From contig CM072336.1 in assembly GCA_036874045.1 (NCBI GenBank), forward strand, positions 24,813,501-24,877,500: a stretch of DNA of 64,000 nt. Direction: 5' to 3'. The notes beneath the pieces were generated by a model. The model was given only the letters and a program-made list of their open reading frames with translations, did no database searches and had not been told where the DNA came from. This document shows positions 33,803-48,400 of this stretch, one piece after another. Position numbers and translations under genes: made by a program. The DNA comes from Cymodocea nodosa (lineage: Eukaryota > Streptophyta > Magnoliopsida > Alismatales > Cymodoceaceae). Position 1 is the first letter of the stretch; every line of letters begins with the position of its first letter.

Positions 33803-36211
33803 CCCCGCCGCAAACCTTCCCCCTCTGCATCCGCCGTAAACTCCCTTGAAAATGAATATATTTTTTTTAATTTTTTTAACTTTTTTAACAATGATCGCTT
33901 TTGCGATTACTTTCACATTTAAAAAATTACAAATATCGTTAATAAAATGTTATCTAAAAAATGAAACTCAAGGTTAAAAATTATAATTATTTATCTTATA
34001 ATTTAATTTAAATTTTACAAAGACGTATCTAAAATAAATAAATCTTTATTTTACAAGTAATTTTTATATTTTAAATTAATCTGTTTAGATCATAAGATAA
34101 ATACTTATTTTTAACTGTAAGTGTCTAAGGATTATACAAAAAAAACTTAAAAAAATGTGTCTATTTTTAGTTCCAGATTTGGAATATTAATTCATGTGTG
34201 TTTTATGTTCAAACAATATATCATTATAATTACTTTTTCCTTGATTCGTGGATATAATGTTTATGCCTACATATATTTTTTGCTTTATATAAAACCTTTG
34301 TACGATTATTCTAATATGGACTATTATTAACCTTAAATGGTGATCAAATCCCAAGTTTTAGTAATCTTCCTTTGCTAAAAATGACAACAAGCAAGAAGCT
34401 CATTGTATCGTGTAAAAATAAATGATCAATTATAATACTCAATTAACAAACATTCATTGTCTCTTTTCCTTAACCACAAGTTGCACGTTAACAAAATCAT
34501 GAACAGATGTAATATGTTTAATGATCAAAAACATATGTAAGATTGACTTCCACGTCACGCATAGCGTGACTTTTGAATTAAGTAACATGATTTAAAATTA
34601 ATGACACAAAATCGAGTAAACAGATGTACGTATGGTACAATCATTTTTTATTTAACATAATTCGTTGGCTAATGTAACACGATAAAACGAAACACGTAAC
34701 ATGATTATTAAAAGAGATCGAGATGATCGTATCCCCATGTGTGCAGATTTTTATTATTTAATGGAATAAATAAAATAAACACACCTACCGCAAGCAAACC
34801 ACAATAGACAAAAAATCTATAATATTTCAATTAATAAAATATGTCGAGTTCTTACTTATCAACGTGACGTGACGTAAGCTTTTCAATTACTTTTTCCCCT
34901 TCCAGTAGTGGAATACATTTAGGAGCTATAAATGTACTCTATTTTGTATTGACATTATAGCAGTAGCATTTAGAAATCACGTGTAATAGAGACAAGAGCA
35001 GATGAAGTACGATATTTGTGTTACGATATAATATGTTTCCAGCACTTGTGTTGAACGGAAGATTGAGAATATCATGGATGAAGAAGTTGTAACTAGGGAG
35101 AAATATTTTTTTTTAAGATAAAAATTGGTTGTAATTAAAAAACGTCTAGCCATGTAAACCACTACCAATGAAATAATAACATTAAAGTTTAAGGTTGTAC
35201 GAAAAAGAAAAAATCCAAACACTTTAACATTAGCAAAAAATAATAATAATAAAAGTAAACAACCATATCAACACGTTACCATAAAAGAGACCTAAAAAGT
35301 TGCAACAAGTCAATTATCACCGTCTATCAAGACGATAAGGTAAAAAACTAAAGGCTAGTTAGAAGTATAAATTTGGGTGACCTCAACCATGCTAACTTGG
35401 ATTAGTACAATCTAGATTTTTGAGTCGTGTTGAACTAATGTTTGGTAAAATTGGACCATGTTAGTGTGTTTGTTTGGAATTCATAGGTTAGCTTGATATA
35501 GAAATTTGATATACTATTTATTGAAAATGGTATATTATTTTTCAAAGTGGTGTATAAATTTTGATAATCAAGATATATATATATATATATACTTCTTTTT
35601 TTTTCAATTTAATCTAACATGTTTTAGGTCAGACTATGGGCTACATCATTTAATGTACAATTCAATAGGAATGGTAACAAATTACATTCAAAATAAGTTA
35701 GGCCATGCCGACTCAATCCATTTGATAACTTTAGACCTATTATAATTAAAAATGTTATAGTTATTCATCTCATAATTTAAACACATTAATTTAAAAATTA
35801 TTAACAATGAAATTTACATCCGAAACAAATGTTTATAAAGAAGAGACAACTATTTGTTTTAAATGTAATTTTTACTGTTAATAAAAATTAATTTATAAGA
35901 TAAAAACATGCTATATTTTAAATCATGGCTATCCATAATCTTATTTTTCTGATTTTCATCATAACTATCATATTTTAAAGTATGGTTCGTTTAAAATTTA
36001 GGTCGGATCCAATTGGAACAGTCGGATCGAACTCGACCCGACCCATCCCACACTGTTAATAGCAGTCCAGTTGTTGTAATGGTTATAGCTGTCGCGCCGC
36101 GGGAACAGGGACGACAGCAAAAGCAGACAGAGTCCATGCCAACGCCCGCTCAAAAACAAAACCAAACAGTTTGCGAGATTCCTGTGAAATCTCCAAATCA
36201 AACTAAAACAA
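33803..36211. other. Divergent intergenic region between KXD1 and the SAPS gene
   Basis: 2.4 kb, AT-rich up to about 35990, then a GC-richer block (36000-36130) that is probably the SAPS promoter. A TA run lies at 35572-35590. No gene, RNA or transposon protein recognised. Confidence 0.5.
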
Positions 36212-36400
36212 TCTTCTTCTTCTTCTTCTTCTTATTGTTCTTCTTCTGTTGATATCAACAAGAGACGCTGCCCTATTTCTCCTCTCCCCCACGCTTCTGC
36301 CGTAGTCTCACCCGGAGCTAGGGTTTCATCCGACCGGGCTGCAGTCTTAGGGCCTACGGAAGCAGAGGTCGGGATCTTCGGGTTTCTTCCTACTCTCGAC
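36212..36400 (+). promoter_or_regulatory. 5' leader of the SAPS gene with (TTC)n and a telo-box
   Basis: A (CTT)n pyrimidine tract at 36212-36247, and CTAGGGTTTC at 36318-36327 (reverse of the telo-box AAACCCTA), lie between the GC-rich promoter block and the ATG at 36401. CT-rich and telo-box elements are typical of leaders of housekeeping plant genes. The transcription start is not determined. Confidence 0.55.
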
Positions 36401-39400
36401 ATGTTCTGGCGCGTCCCCAACCTTTCTCCTCCGTCTACCGTGAGCTCTCTTTCTCCCCGATTCATTGATTTCCTCCTCTCCTCGTGTTCACTCCGATGTT
36501 GTTCCACTGGTCGTAATGGTTCTGTTTTCTTTTTTTTTATATAATTTGGTAGTGTCTGATTGGATTAGGAAGTCGTTCTAGTATTTGAATTAAGATAGTG
36601 GAAACACCTTGGTATGGAACAGAGAGCGAAGAGTCTGGTCTTTCCAGTAGATTTTCTAAAGATAAAACAAAATTGAAAAGACAATTTACATGTTCTTATG
36701 TTCTGGTGATTGTTACGCTGAAAACTGAAAATTAGCTTGCCTGCTTGTGTTTGTTTACCTATGCAGTCGTTTGTTGGGAGCTCCACTGGACTATCTTCCT
36801 TTGGGAAAGAAACTATATGCTTGTTAATTCTGTACAACTTATCTTTAGTATCCTGAATGGCTGTTTGCAGGTGGACACCATATTGGACAAGGAGAACCAT
36901 ACTGTGGAAGAGCTTCTTGACGTGGATGAGATAATACAGGAATGCAAAGCATTAAATCCCCGGTTAATCAATTTGTAAGTTTCCTGCACAATTTCTTCCT
37001 CAATACATGTATATGGTACATATCTAGTATGTTTTCTCTTACTTTCCATCTAGTAAGGCTATGTTCTAACCATCTATCTTGGTGATCATGTTACAAAAGA
37101 AGTGTCAAAACTACATGGAAAACCATCAGATGGTATCTAATTTTCATTCAAAAAGGCTGCAATTGGTGATTTCCATGACAATTAGATGCATGTAGATCAC
37201 TTAGAAAATTGTCACTTAGCCACTCTCCTCACAAAAATGTGATTCAACCCCTCCCCCCAAATCTCCTCCCATGTCATGGCCCCACTCTCACTAGCTTTCA
37301 CTTGCATGATGTCATCTCATGATCTACTCCCAAAGATTCACGTGATTTGACCCCTACCCTCACATGTCCTCCCACACGTGTTTTTCTGCATGGCACAATC
37401 TCACCCCAACCAATAATAGGATAATGCAGTTGATCTTTTACCCCAATTTGAGTAAAGAAGTATTGTTTTCAAATTTAGGCAAAAATGTTACCATTATCAA
37501 AAAAATCCTACCCTCATCAGTTCTCTATCATATGATGCTATCTCATGGTCTTCTCCCACTAATTCTCCCTTACACATTTTGGCAAATGTTTAGTATCCTT
37601 CTACCACCTGCAAGGAATGACAACCAATACATGCTTCTTCACAGAACACATACATCATTAGTGGCTTTGACTAGGCATTGATAGGGGTGTAAATAAGTTG
37701 GGTTGAAATGGGTTAGAGGCTAACTCTTCACCTGATCTGTTTTATGTTAATGGGTCATGCCCTGTTTTTTTTTTTTTTTTTTCCAGCACTTTACCCTAAC
37801 CCAACTTGATCTGATTTAAAATAATTGGTTAGGGTTGAGTTGGTGAGTCAAATAGGTGAACTTTTTAGGTTAAATTTAGTCATTTCTTGGATCATTTAAA
37901 TTTTTTTATAGAATACATTAGATTAAAATTTGAGATGAGCATTATTTAATTTATAAATATCCTAAAAATAGTATGTGGTTAGATGATGGTTTGACATATT
38001 TTTTCTATAAATAAGACGACACTATCTCATGTTAAAACAATCATCGAGGAAGAAGGGAAGGAGGAGGGGGATCAATGAAATAGGGCTCATTGAAGCTGAT
38101 ATTATTGGTAGATTTTGCTACAAATGATGGCAATGATGAATGTTAAAGGAACCAATGGTGGAGTGAATGATACCAATGAGGTGGGGTTTGGGGTTTTTTT
38201 AATTTTTCCTCTAACCTTGCTTCAGATACAACGTTAAAGGTAAAAGAGAGATTGATTTGTTTGATTACTAGAGGTTACATATATATAGTGGTTCCTTTAG
38301 TGGCGTAATGTATATGATTGCTTATATCAATAACCATTAATTGGCTAACATGTGATGTAACTCTAGTGCCATTAACACTTCTTGCTTTCATAATTGTGCT
38401 TAGACATTGGAGAAGAGTGAATTTTAGTGATAAAGGGTGATTCAATTTTGGAAGGAACCACAACTAATACTAGCAACACACTACAAAGATTTGTACAAAA
38501 CATAGTTTTTAAGGTACCAATGTGCCTAGATGGTAAGCTAGAGTGCCTAGGCTGTGCCTAGACAATGGCAAGGCAATAAAAATTTTATTTTTTTGCATAT
38601 ATTATGTCTAAAAGTAATTATGTATACTTTTAGCTCTTATTTTTTAAATATCATTGAAATACATAATAACCTTAAGATAACATCATAATGTGAAGTGTAA
38701 TAATATTGATGTGTATATTGCAGAACTATATGTGATTATATATTTCAATAATATTCTATTAAAAATATATAAGTTTTTTTTTTGCAATGAAGACCTTTTA
38801 AAAAATGTTTAACCAAAAACCTGATAGAAGTTCCCCCCAATTAAGACTAGATGAGGTGACCAATATAGGCATGACTACATCATGCCTAGGAGGGTGTGTT
38901 GATAAGTATGGTTCAAAAGATCATTTAGGTGGAGACCTTTTTGGAGTCTGGTTGAGCCTTTGATCGATGTACTAAGAATTTCTTTTCAGTGGAAGTTACA
39001 AATACTTTGTTTTTGATGGAAAAGAAAGGCTTGCACTTGATTCAAATATTGTTTTCTTCCAAAAATTTTGGTTTACCATTTTTGATTATCTCTTGGATCT
39101 TTTTGACGTTTTTGGAAGTTGTTTGATGGCTGTGATGCAATTAATTTCTCTTTTATTTTTCATATTTCAAAGCATACCCATTAAGGTTGGCATCAAGGTA
39201 GTGGTGCCTTTGAGGTTTTGGTAGTTGGGCATTTGGAGCCATAATTTTATTTTGTTTTTCAAGCCCTTCTACTTCATTAATAGTGTTATGAAGGGTGTTA
39301 CTATGGTGTTGGCAAATTGTTTGCTCAGGGTTGATTGTCACTTCCATCCTTCAAAAACAACTGTTTTTAATGGCAGAAGTTCTTCATATGGGTTTGCGTT

Positions 39401-42400
39401 CTTCGATTGTACTTACCATGAATGTGAAACTGAAGGCCTCTCAGTGCAGTATCTAGGTCTATTGTTTTTTGTTTGAGCTTCGAAGAAGGAAGATTGATGA
39501 TTCCTTTATAATAGTTTTGACAAGTTGAGTGGATGGAGATCAAGGTTTCAAAGTTTTAGATGTTGGATAGTATTTTCCGTGGTTACTAAGGTAGGTGCCT
39601 AGGCACCCATGCGTTTTTGAGGAAACACCTAGGTATGTCCAATGCCTTGTAGGTGTTAATCAGATCTTTCTTGGATCTGATTAGAGGCCTTTGAAAGATC
39701 TACTACAATGTAAGGTTTTTTTAATGCTTTCTAACAAAGATATTTTATCTTAGTATTATTTAAACTTTGTATATCTTATTTTGTTGTTATGCATTGACTG
39801 TTATTACAAGTTAATTTATAAATTGTGAATTTTAAATATTGTATTGTTGTTTTGGTTATTTACACATTCTTATAAGTTAGTTTACACTATTTATTTATGT
39901 ATTTTCAATTTTTAATATACATAAAATATATAAATAAATAAATACTTATGTATATTAATATGTGTGCCTAAGTGTTGCTTAGGCACCTTCCTAAGTGCCC
40001 AAATGCTATAATGGTATCTGAGGCTACCACGTGGATGCCTTGGCACTTTAGCATTTGCTTGAGTGTTCTTATTATTAGCTTTTCTATGTTGCACATTCTA
40101 TATTCTGGTTTAGAAGTGGTGTTGTGGTTGTTTTGGAAAGAAGATATGGTCTTGGCTATGTAAGGGGTTAGTGTAATATCTACAAACCCTATGGGAATGA
40201 AAGGAATGAAAGGCTTGGAGATTAGAAAGTTGAGATATTTCAATAAAGCTCTTTTGGAAAAATGGTATTGATGAATGCTGTCCAATGCTATTATGGGTCT
40301 ACATCATTAATGGGGAATGCTTAACTTTACATGGCTATAATTCTCCTTAAGATGTTGAATGTTTGGGGTAACAAACTTATTGATAGTATTGTTATTGTTT
40401 TGCTAAATATACCAATTTAGTATCCATTCATTTTTAGAATAGCAGTCAAGTTTGCCAACAAGCTTGATGGGATCATGTGCAATTTTTTGTGGGTTGGAGG
40501 GGAGAGGGGTGACTGCAAAGGGTATTCTCTAGTTGCTTGGTTTACTATTCAGAGGCTGAGATAGGAAGGTGGTTTATGCACTTGAGACCTTTGAAAGTTC
40601 AACTAGCACTTTGGGAAATGGTTGTGTTAAGAATCTTATGTTTTGATGATGATGATTATTTTAGTCTTTGTATAACTTGAAACTAACGTTAAAATAAATT
40701 TGATTTAAACTACATGAAAATATTCATAAGTGCAAACCTAACAGAATAAGTTCGTAAAGTTTAGGTAAACTCAATGAAATTAGTTTGTTGTATTTATCTT
40801 TTATGCATTTATGTATGCTCGTGTTGTTTGTGTAAACACAACGAAGTTAGTTCATTGTATTTAACCTTTATGCACACAGACATGTGTTCATGGACTTTAC
40901 GTAAACTCAACGAAGTTAGTTTGTTGTGTGTAACCTTTATGTATATAAATATGTACTCGTGGACTTTACGTAAACTTAATGAGGTTAGTTCGTTGTGTTT
41001 AACTTTTATGCATATGGATACTATTGAATTAAAATGGTAACAAGTCCAAATGTAATGGAATAAGTTTGTTATGTTTGAGCAAACTCTTTAGATATAAATG
41101 TTAAATTTCTTGTAGAACTTTATCTTATAACTTTATGATTATTATTCCACATTTATCTAACAAATTTTATGAGAATTAGTTTTTATAGGAATTTGTTTTA
41201 TACTTTATTGCAAGAACAGTATCACGAGAAATATCATGAGAGTTTGGTGTTGACCAAAGTCAAAAGCCATAGCGAACATATAGTTTAAAAATCAAAATTC
41301 AAATAGAACAAAAATTTTGGAGATAGTAGAAGGGTAATGATCAACCCACATTTTCACAATCATGGTTGAAGAACTGGAGATCATGGATTGGACATGCATT
41401 TGATTATGTATGTATATATGTGATTATAGATATGTACAAGTGCCGAGGTGAATGCAAGCGCATAACACAACATTGGAGCATTTGCATAGGAGCTATTGAT
41501 CGAGAGAGCATTACTGATCAATCTTTGGAAAAATGTGAAGATTTAAGGTTTTCAACTTTAGGTTTTTCCAACTCGATTGAGCATTTTGCATTTTGAGAAA
41601 AATAATTACTGTTTTATGCTTTAAATTGTTGAAGTTTTTCGCTTGGTTTTAACTTTTTTTTTAAACCTATTTCACTTGGGTTGTAAGTGGAGGACAAACC
41701 TAACAAGAAAGTAATCTTGTTAGTTCGTAGTGTTTAAACACTGAAGGAGGTGTCATTTGTAATGTTTACACGAACACAATGAGTATTATGTCTTGTTGGT
41801 TTATGGTGTTAAGGTAAATTGAATGGAGTAAGTGCTCTGCCAGTTTGTAGTGTGATGTTTGTTCTTAAGCTGCAGTTGACGTTGAGTTAAGGAAACAAAA
41901 GTTGTAACACTAGGTTATGAAGTTAACCATAAACTCTAGGTTGCATAGTGGATACTTGAGTGAAACTTAAAAGTGAACGTATTTGGTGTAGGGAACCACT
42001 ATAAATTTTGTGTTCATTATTTATTAACTGTTTTACGTTTACCAAAGATTTTATACTAACAGTTTTAAACGTCCATGAACTGTAATCAGTTCAAAAAAAG
42101 AGTATAAAGCTTAATTCATCCCCCCTCTTAAGCTGTTTTGATCCAACAGGTTGTGGTGTTTGCTGGAGTGAGGGAGGGGAAGGGGGTGGTTTTATGGTTG
42201 GAGGTTGTGTTGGCTAAATATTATGGTGGGGGCTAGGGTTTGGGAATGTAGAAGGAGTGAGAGGAGTTAAAGGAATCTGGAAGGGGGTTTTGGTGGTGGC
42301 AAAGGTGGTTCAAATGGTTTATTCTTGTAAGATTGGATGTGGGAAGTGGGTGGCATTTTGGGATGATTGCTGGTTGGATGTGGCCCCCTCTAAAGGTGTC

Positions 42401-45400
42401 ATTTTCCAACCATTTCAGAGTTGCAACATTGCCAAGTGGTAAGGTTTATAAGTATTCCATGCACCATGAGGTAGGCTTGGTCTAGGATATCTCTTTCTGA
42501 TGGAATGTCAGGAATATTGAGTTTTTGGATTATATTTGTTTGCTCTTTTTGCTGTATTCTACAAGTCCTAAGTTGTTAGGCTCAGATCTGTACCCTTTTA
42601 TGTGGTGATGGAGTGTAGATGGGCTCTTTTTAGTGAGTTTCACTGTATGGTGTTTTACACTGAGGGGGACCAGGGGTTTTCTTGATTCTTGTAGAATAAT
42701 CTTGCTCCAAGAAAGGTGCAGTTTTTTGATTTGTTGCTCCAATGCAGGTAGCCTTATAGTGAAAGGGTTGACACTTGGTGAACAGGTTCTCTTTGTATAG
42801 GTCAGACATAGAGCATTTGAAAGACTTGCTATTTGAGTGTCAGGAGATGGCAGTTTGGTGGGAGAATATAATGGGCCTGATGTGGCATCTTTTTTGATAG
42901 TGTGGAGTCTATTTAGGAGGTAGGACCTCACAGGCCTACTCTCTAGAGTCATAGAAGGTGACTATGGGCACTTCTTCCATTGGCTTAGATGGTTGGAAAG
43001 GAATACGAGGGTCTTCTGGAACAAGGAGTGACCTTTCCAGATTTGACGGGAGTAGGTGGCGGAAATTCTGATTGGGCAGATGTGAGTCTTCACATCGCAA
43101 GCAGAATCAGATGAGCATGTGAGAAGGTGTCTTCAATTATTTGGCATTGAGTTTGGGTTGGATGTTCCCATGCTGTTGTGGCTTTCCTATCTCTTGTTTC
43201 ATATTGTTGTCTGTTTTCTTCTCTTTTATTTTCTTTGTGGCATTGAGTTGGATGGTTGGTTTGCTCTTCTGGATAAAATTTTTTGTATCTTTTATTTATT
43301 TTAATGATTGATTGCTTATCTCTCAAAAGAAAAACGAAAGATATTGAATGGTCAGTCTTTTGGAAGTGGGTCAGGAGATGCATGTGTTTTATGATGAATC
43401 CAGATCCTTCACCCATCATTCAGGGAATTTGGTTGCCACTTGAAGGATAAATGTGTTGATTATGATTTAATTTTGTGGGCTGGTTTCATTAATTTGTTGG
43501 CCTTATCAGAAAATGTTGTGGTGTCAAGGAGATCATTTATTTGAGAAAAGTGGTATTGAAACTTTCATTCTGCTGTAAGCTCAAAAGAAAAATTACAAAT
43601 GTAGCTCTTTTTCTTGAATAGTTAAGCAACGTCTCTCTTTTTTTTATGTAAGGAAGGTAAATCCTAGTAGTTCCTTTCATAGTTGCTGCATTCAGATAAG
43701 CTAAATGATAGAGTTGCAAAATGATGGGAAGGCTAGATCTCTAAAATATGATTTTTTTATTTGTTTCACATGTAAAGGAAAAGTTCTTACCAAGGAATAG
43801 GGAAGTAAATTTGCTGTAGATGGAGACCTGTGCTGCATTTTATGTGAGAGTTTGCGGTCGCTGGATGCCTGTTTACCTTTTATTTTGGTCCTTATACTGC
43901 TGCTATCTGGAAGCCATATTTTCCATGTTGATATTGCAATCCTGTGGCCCGTTTGGATTCACACAAACAAGTTCATTTTTCAGTTTGCAAGGATTGATAT
44001 GTCGGAGATTCTTTCAATGGAGTTCCTTGTTTGTGAATGCCAAATGGTTCTTTTGGCCAATTTGTAGTTTTGTTTTGCGGCATTTTAATTCTTTTTATAT
44101 AGATTTGTGCTTTATCCCCTTTCTTGGTAATCCTTATTAATAAATTAATATCAACTTACTCTTAATTTTAGAAAAAAATCCTAATTTGATTTTTTCGTCC
44201 ATAGTTTTCAGGAAAGAACTCAACTTGAACAATTACTGTGCTATATTGTTGAAGAATGTCACATGGATGCAGAAAAGAATGCCTTCAAGTAATCACAATT
44301 GCATTCAGCTTATTCTTTTGCTTCTTTTAAATATGTACATTTATTCATTGGCCTGTGTTATTGTGTTACGCAGATTTCCATTCATGGCTTGTGAGATTAT
44401 CACCTGTGAGGTGGATGCCATACTAAACACTTTAGTAGAAGATGAGGAGGTAAATGCTGTTTTCAATTCTTCATTCATAACCAAGCTTTTACAGTTGATT
44501 TATCTTCATTCACTTGTTTCTGGAAATTCTTTCTGTTGGCATCCATGACTTATTTGAACTTGTAAACTCAGATTTGCTGTTTGCATAGTCTTATATTATT
44601 CTTCCGTATCACAGATGATGTCTTTGCTGTTTTCCTTTCTGAAACCGGATCATTCGCATAATCCATTGCTGGCAGGTTACTTCAGCAAGGTGATGCTACT
44701 TTTTCTACATGCATGGTAGTATTCAATTTCTGTATTGAAATATTTAGTTTTCATTTCATGCCTAAGGTTCAATAATATAATTGTTATTTGTGTTTAGGTT
44801 GTCATTTGCCTTATGTTGAAAAGGACAGTTCCTCTGATGAAGTTCCTTCAGGTAAATGATGTTTAATTTCTTTCTTTATGGAATTACATATGCTTATAAC
44901 TGGTGAGATGGTTTTCTCAAATAAGCTGCTAGAAATTTATGTCATCTTTGAGGTCACCATTGATCTATTTATATACGTGAGATAATTTCATAAACAATTT
45001 CAATATGTATAATAACTGTTTAACACATCAATAAATTCTTTCTCAAACTCATACAAACATAAATCTGTATTTGTTATGTCTTGTAACACATTTTAAAAAA
45101 AAATCATAGTAAGTTTTGATAAAATGTCTTATTATCCATTCAACTTAGAGGCTAGGCACTTTATTAGGATGCGTCAAATGTGGATGACGAACATCACATG
45201 ATTTCTATAATTACTCTTTAAAGTTGAGTACAAGATCTATTGAGTGAGGAGAGTCTCAACTCCATTTGCAGGTTTCAGCAGGGTCTAATATCAAAATGGT
45301 GAACAAGCGCAATGTGGGAAGTTAATCATACTGGATTGGAGTGAATGCATTCTTAGATGTGTTCAGTATCTAATTGTATGTAGGAAAATTTGCTTTATCT

Positions 45401-48400
45401 TTGAAGAAAATAAAAGTGGAGTGACAGGTTCAGTGGCAATAAGAGAACTGCTTGACTGGCAAGTAGCAATAATATCCAAAGCTTGTCCCATTCTGTTCAC
45501 CATGCTGCAGATGATGGTGATAACATGTGTTAGTTTTCCTTGTCGGTATCATATTGCCACACTGGAATTTGGATCTGTGAAATTTCATAGATCTAGATAG
45601 ATCTCAAATACCATGATTTAGGGAATGTTTAGCGAATGACTATCCAATAACTTAACGCTCATATAAGACTTGGCACACACACAAGTGAGGCCTTATTTTC
45701 CTTAAATGTGTTACTCTATGTTTTATACACTAAACCATCTAAAAATAATATAAGTAGCAGCTTATGATCATTTGGTGCTTGAATCCACAACATCTCACAC
45801 ATTATTACTAGAACTAACAAATATTCAAACTAGGAATGACATCATGCATAAGCCTTTCCATTTACAAGTGGGACTTCCCTTTGTTGATAGGAATGGAAAA
45901 TGAGAGGGGGGAGGGGGTGGGGGAATAGAGGAGAGTGGTAGCACATTGTCCTGGTGGTAGTAGGGTGGGGAATTGTAGGGAGGTCATGAAGATTTTATCT
46001 TAGAATGACAAATGATGGCGGGAGAAGAGGACATGGATAAGAGACATCATTAGATAGAAGTTAGTGGTAGTTGCTGTGTTTCACCAAAGTAAATTGAGGT
46101 TGATTTTATTTGCAATCTTTAGAAGTTTAGGGGGTGGTTACTTTTATTAGCAAGAAAGCTTTTGGCTTGGAGTGGTTCCATCTTTAGTTTAGTTGACTAG
46201 ATGGTTGACACTCATGTTCTACTATTTGTTAAAAGAGTGGTAATGGTGGTACAACTTTGCTTGCTACTGTTTATGGCCCAAACAACCAATAGGAGAAAGT
46301 ACTCTTCTTTGACAAACTCTCAAGGATTAGATTTACTTGGATCCATCCATGGATGATTTTAATTGAATTTGCTGTGTAGTGGAAAGATCTTTAGGTGGCC
46401 CTTTCATATTTGAGATGAGGTTCTTCTTAAAATGGATTGAGGAACAAACCCTTATGGATTTTCCAATCAATGGTTGTGCATTCACTTGGACTAATTTTTA
46501 GATAATTGCCTTTTCTATCTAGGTTGGATGGGGTGCTAGAAGATTACAGCTAGGAGACTTTGCATCTAAAGGGAGGTTTGTGCAATCTAGAAATAGTGAG
46601 AAATGAGAGGGAAAGAAATGATGAGAAAAATTTTCACTATTTCTTGTGTTTGTGTCAATAGGAACGGAGGAAGATGATTTCTTACCATTTCCTTTCATAT
46701 TAAAGGAAATGTTTTCCACCTCACCCTTTGGAAATGACAAGAAATGTTACAAATTTATAATATAATAAATAATATATAATTATAATATATTAAAATATAA
46801 TAATTATAATTATAATATATTAAAATAAATAATAACATTAATGTAATATCAAGATGTATGATTATAATAATAATAAATAATAACATATTATAATTATAAT
46901 AGATTAAAATAAAAAATAATGTTGAAGAATGATTTTAGATTATAATACATTAAAATATAATAATGTTAACATTATAAGAATAAATAGTACAGTAACATAT
47001 TCAGCAACTTAATAATATGTTAAGTAGCATTAATTCCTACACAACTTAATAATATTAATACACAACTTAATAATATTAAATAATACATTAGCATATTATT
47101 TTTGTAAAAATTTAGATTATAATGAACAATGTTGTTTATGTTAATTACAAATATATTATTTCACATGCTACATTTGTATTTAATGAAATGTTAATATATT
47201 CTATAATGTTTAAAATATTACTTTTCAAATATACTTTTTTTTAAATTTATTATTTAATTTTTTAAAAACTATTAACTTTTTAATTTCCTATCATTTTTGT
47301 CAAGTTAGTAGTAATTTTTGTTAATTTATTATTTAATATTTTAAAAATTATTAAATAATGCATTTCTTGTCATTTCTAACAACTACACAAACATTTCATT
47401 TTTTGATTTTTGATCTTTTCCTTTAGTTAGGGTTTGTGCACTTGGAATTTGACGGAATTGAAAATTTTTTTCGTCAGATCCCGAGTAATGAGTTGTTTGT
47501 GAATTTTGGAATTTAAATTCTTTTAGAAATTAAATTTCAATTAGGTGTAAAGTTTGGGAAAATGAATTCCTGACCTAAAAGGTCGGAATTCAATTTCTCG
47601 AATATTTTATTTATTTATTTTAAAGATTCAGTTGAATCGAGTGAAAGAGACTTTTTTATTATTTTAATTTTGATTAAATCGAAGAAATATTTTGATTCGC
47701 CTGTAACGCCTCCTTTATATATATATTTTAATATTATTATTATATTTTTTAACCTATTTTTTTCTTTTTAGCTTCATTTGTAAGTTTCACCTAATTTTAA
47801 TTAAATAAGGAGTTAAATATGCATATCTAGTTTTAATAAATGATATATATAGATCAAATTTACTATATTATTTTAAACACTTGTTATGATTATCTACGAT
47901 GAAAATGGATTTTCATAAAATCAAAAGTGACGACGTAAGATGTAATATTATAATTCATTAAAGGGTAAGACAACATTTTGAAAATAAATTTGATATGTTA
48001 TTTTTAATTAAGTACTCATATCAAAAGATGTGAATATCTACATTGACATTTTTTTTCTAATTACAAAAATACTTAAATTCATTTTTCTGTAGACATTCAT
48101 GGTATTTTTATTATGAATGCTCAAAATAACATATCAAATTTAATTTTAATATATCAATTAACAAGATTAAATATATGATTTATAAAGAAAATAATGCCAA
48201 AATCAAAAGTAAAAAAGCAAAATAAAACAACGTAATTCAAATGGAGGTAAAATGTTATACAAACTCGGTATGTCATTTTTAAATATAGGAAAAATTACTA
48301 TATGTACTAAAATTAACATTTTCTTAAAATACTTTTAGATTTTTCAAAATATCTTAAATATAATAGTTTTTTTTTGAGTTCAACATGTCATTGTTGTAGT

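Larger units (their letters stand above)
36975..44204 (+). other. SAPS intron 2 (7.2 kb), transposon-rich
   Basis: Bounded by TT^GTAAGT and TCCATAG^TTTTCAG; the acceptor is the one that restores FFQERTQ. It contains miniature-element remnants, an L1-type LINE in at least three pieces and a solo LTR, all listed separately. 36975-38500 and 43340-44200 show no recognisable element. Confidence 0.85.

Noticed and set aside
33803-33916. Upstream in-frame ATG of KXD1 at 33916
   Set aside because: Would add a Lys/Ile-rich N-terminus from AT-rich DNA with no family counterpart.
42530-42952. 140-codon minus-strand ORF
   Set aside because: Antisense to the LINE 3' region, whose plus-strand pieces match L1 motifs.
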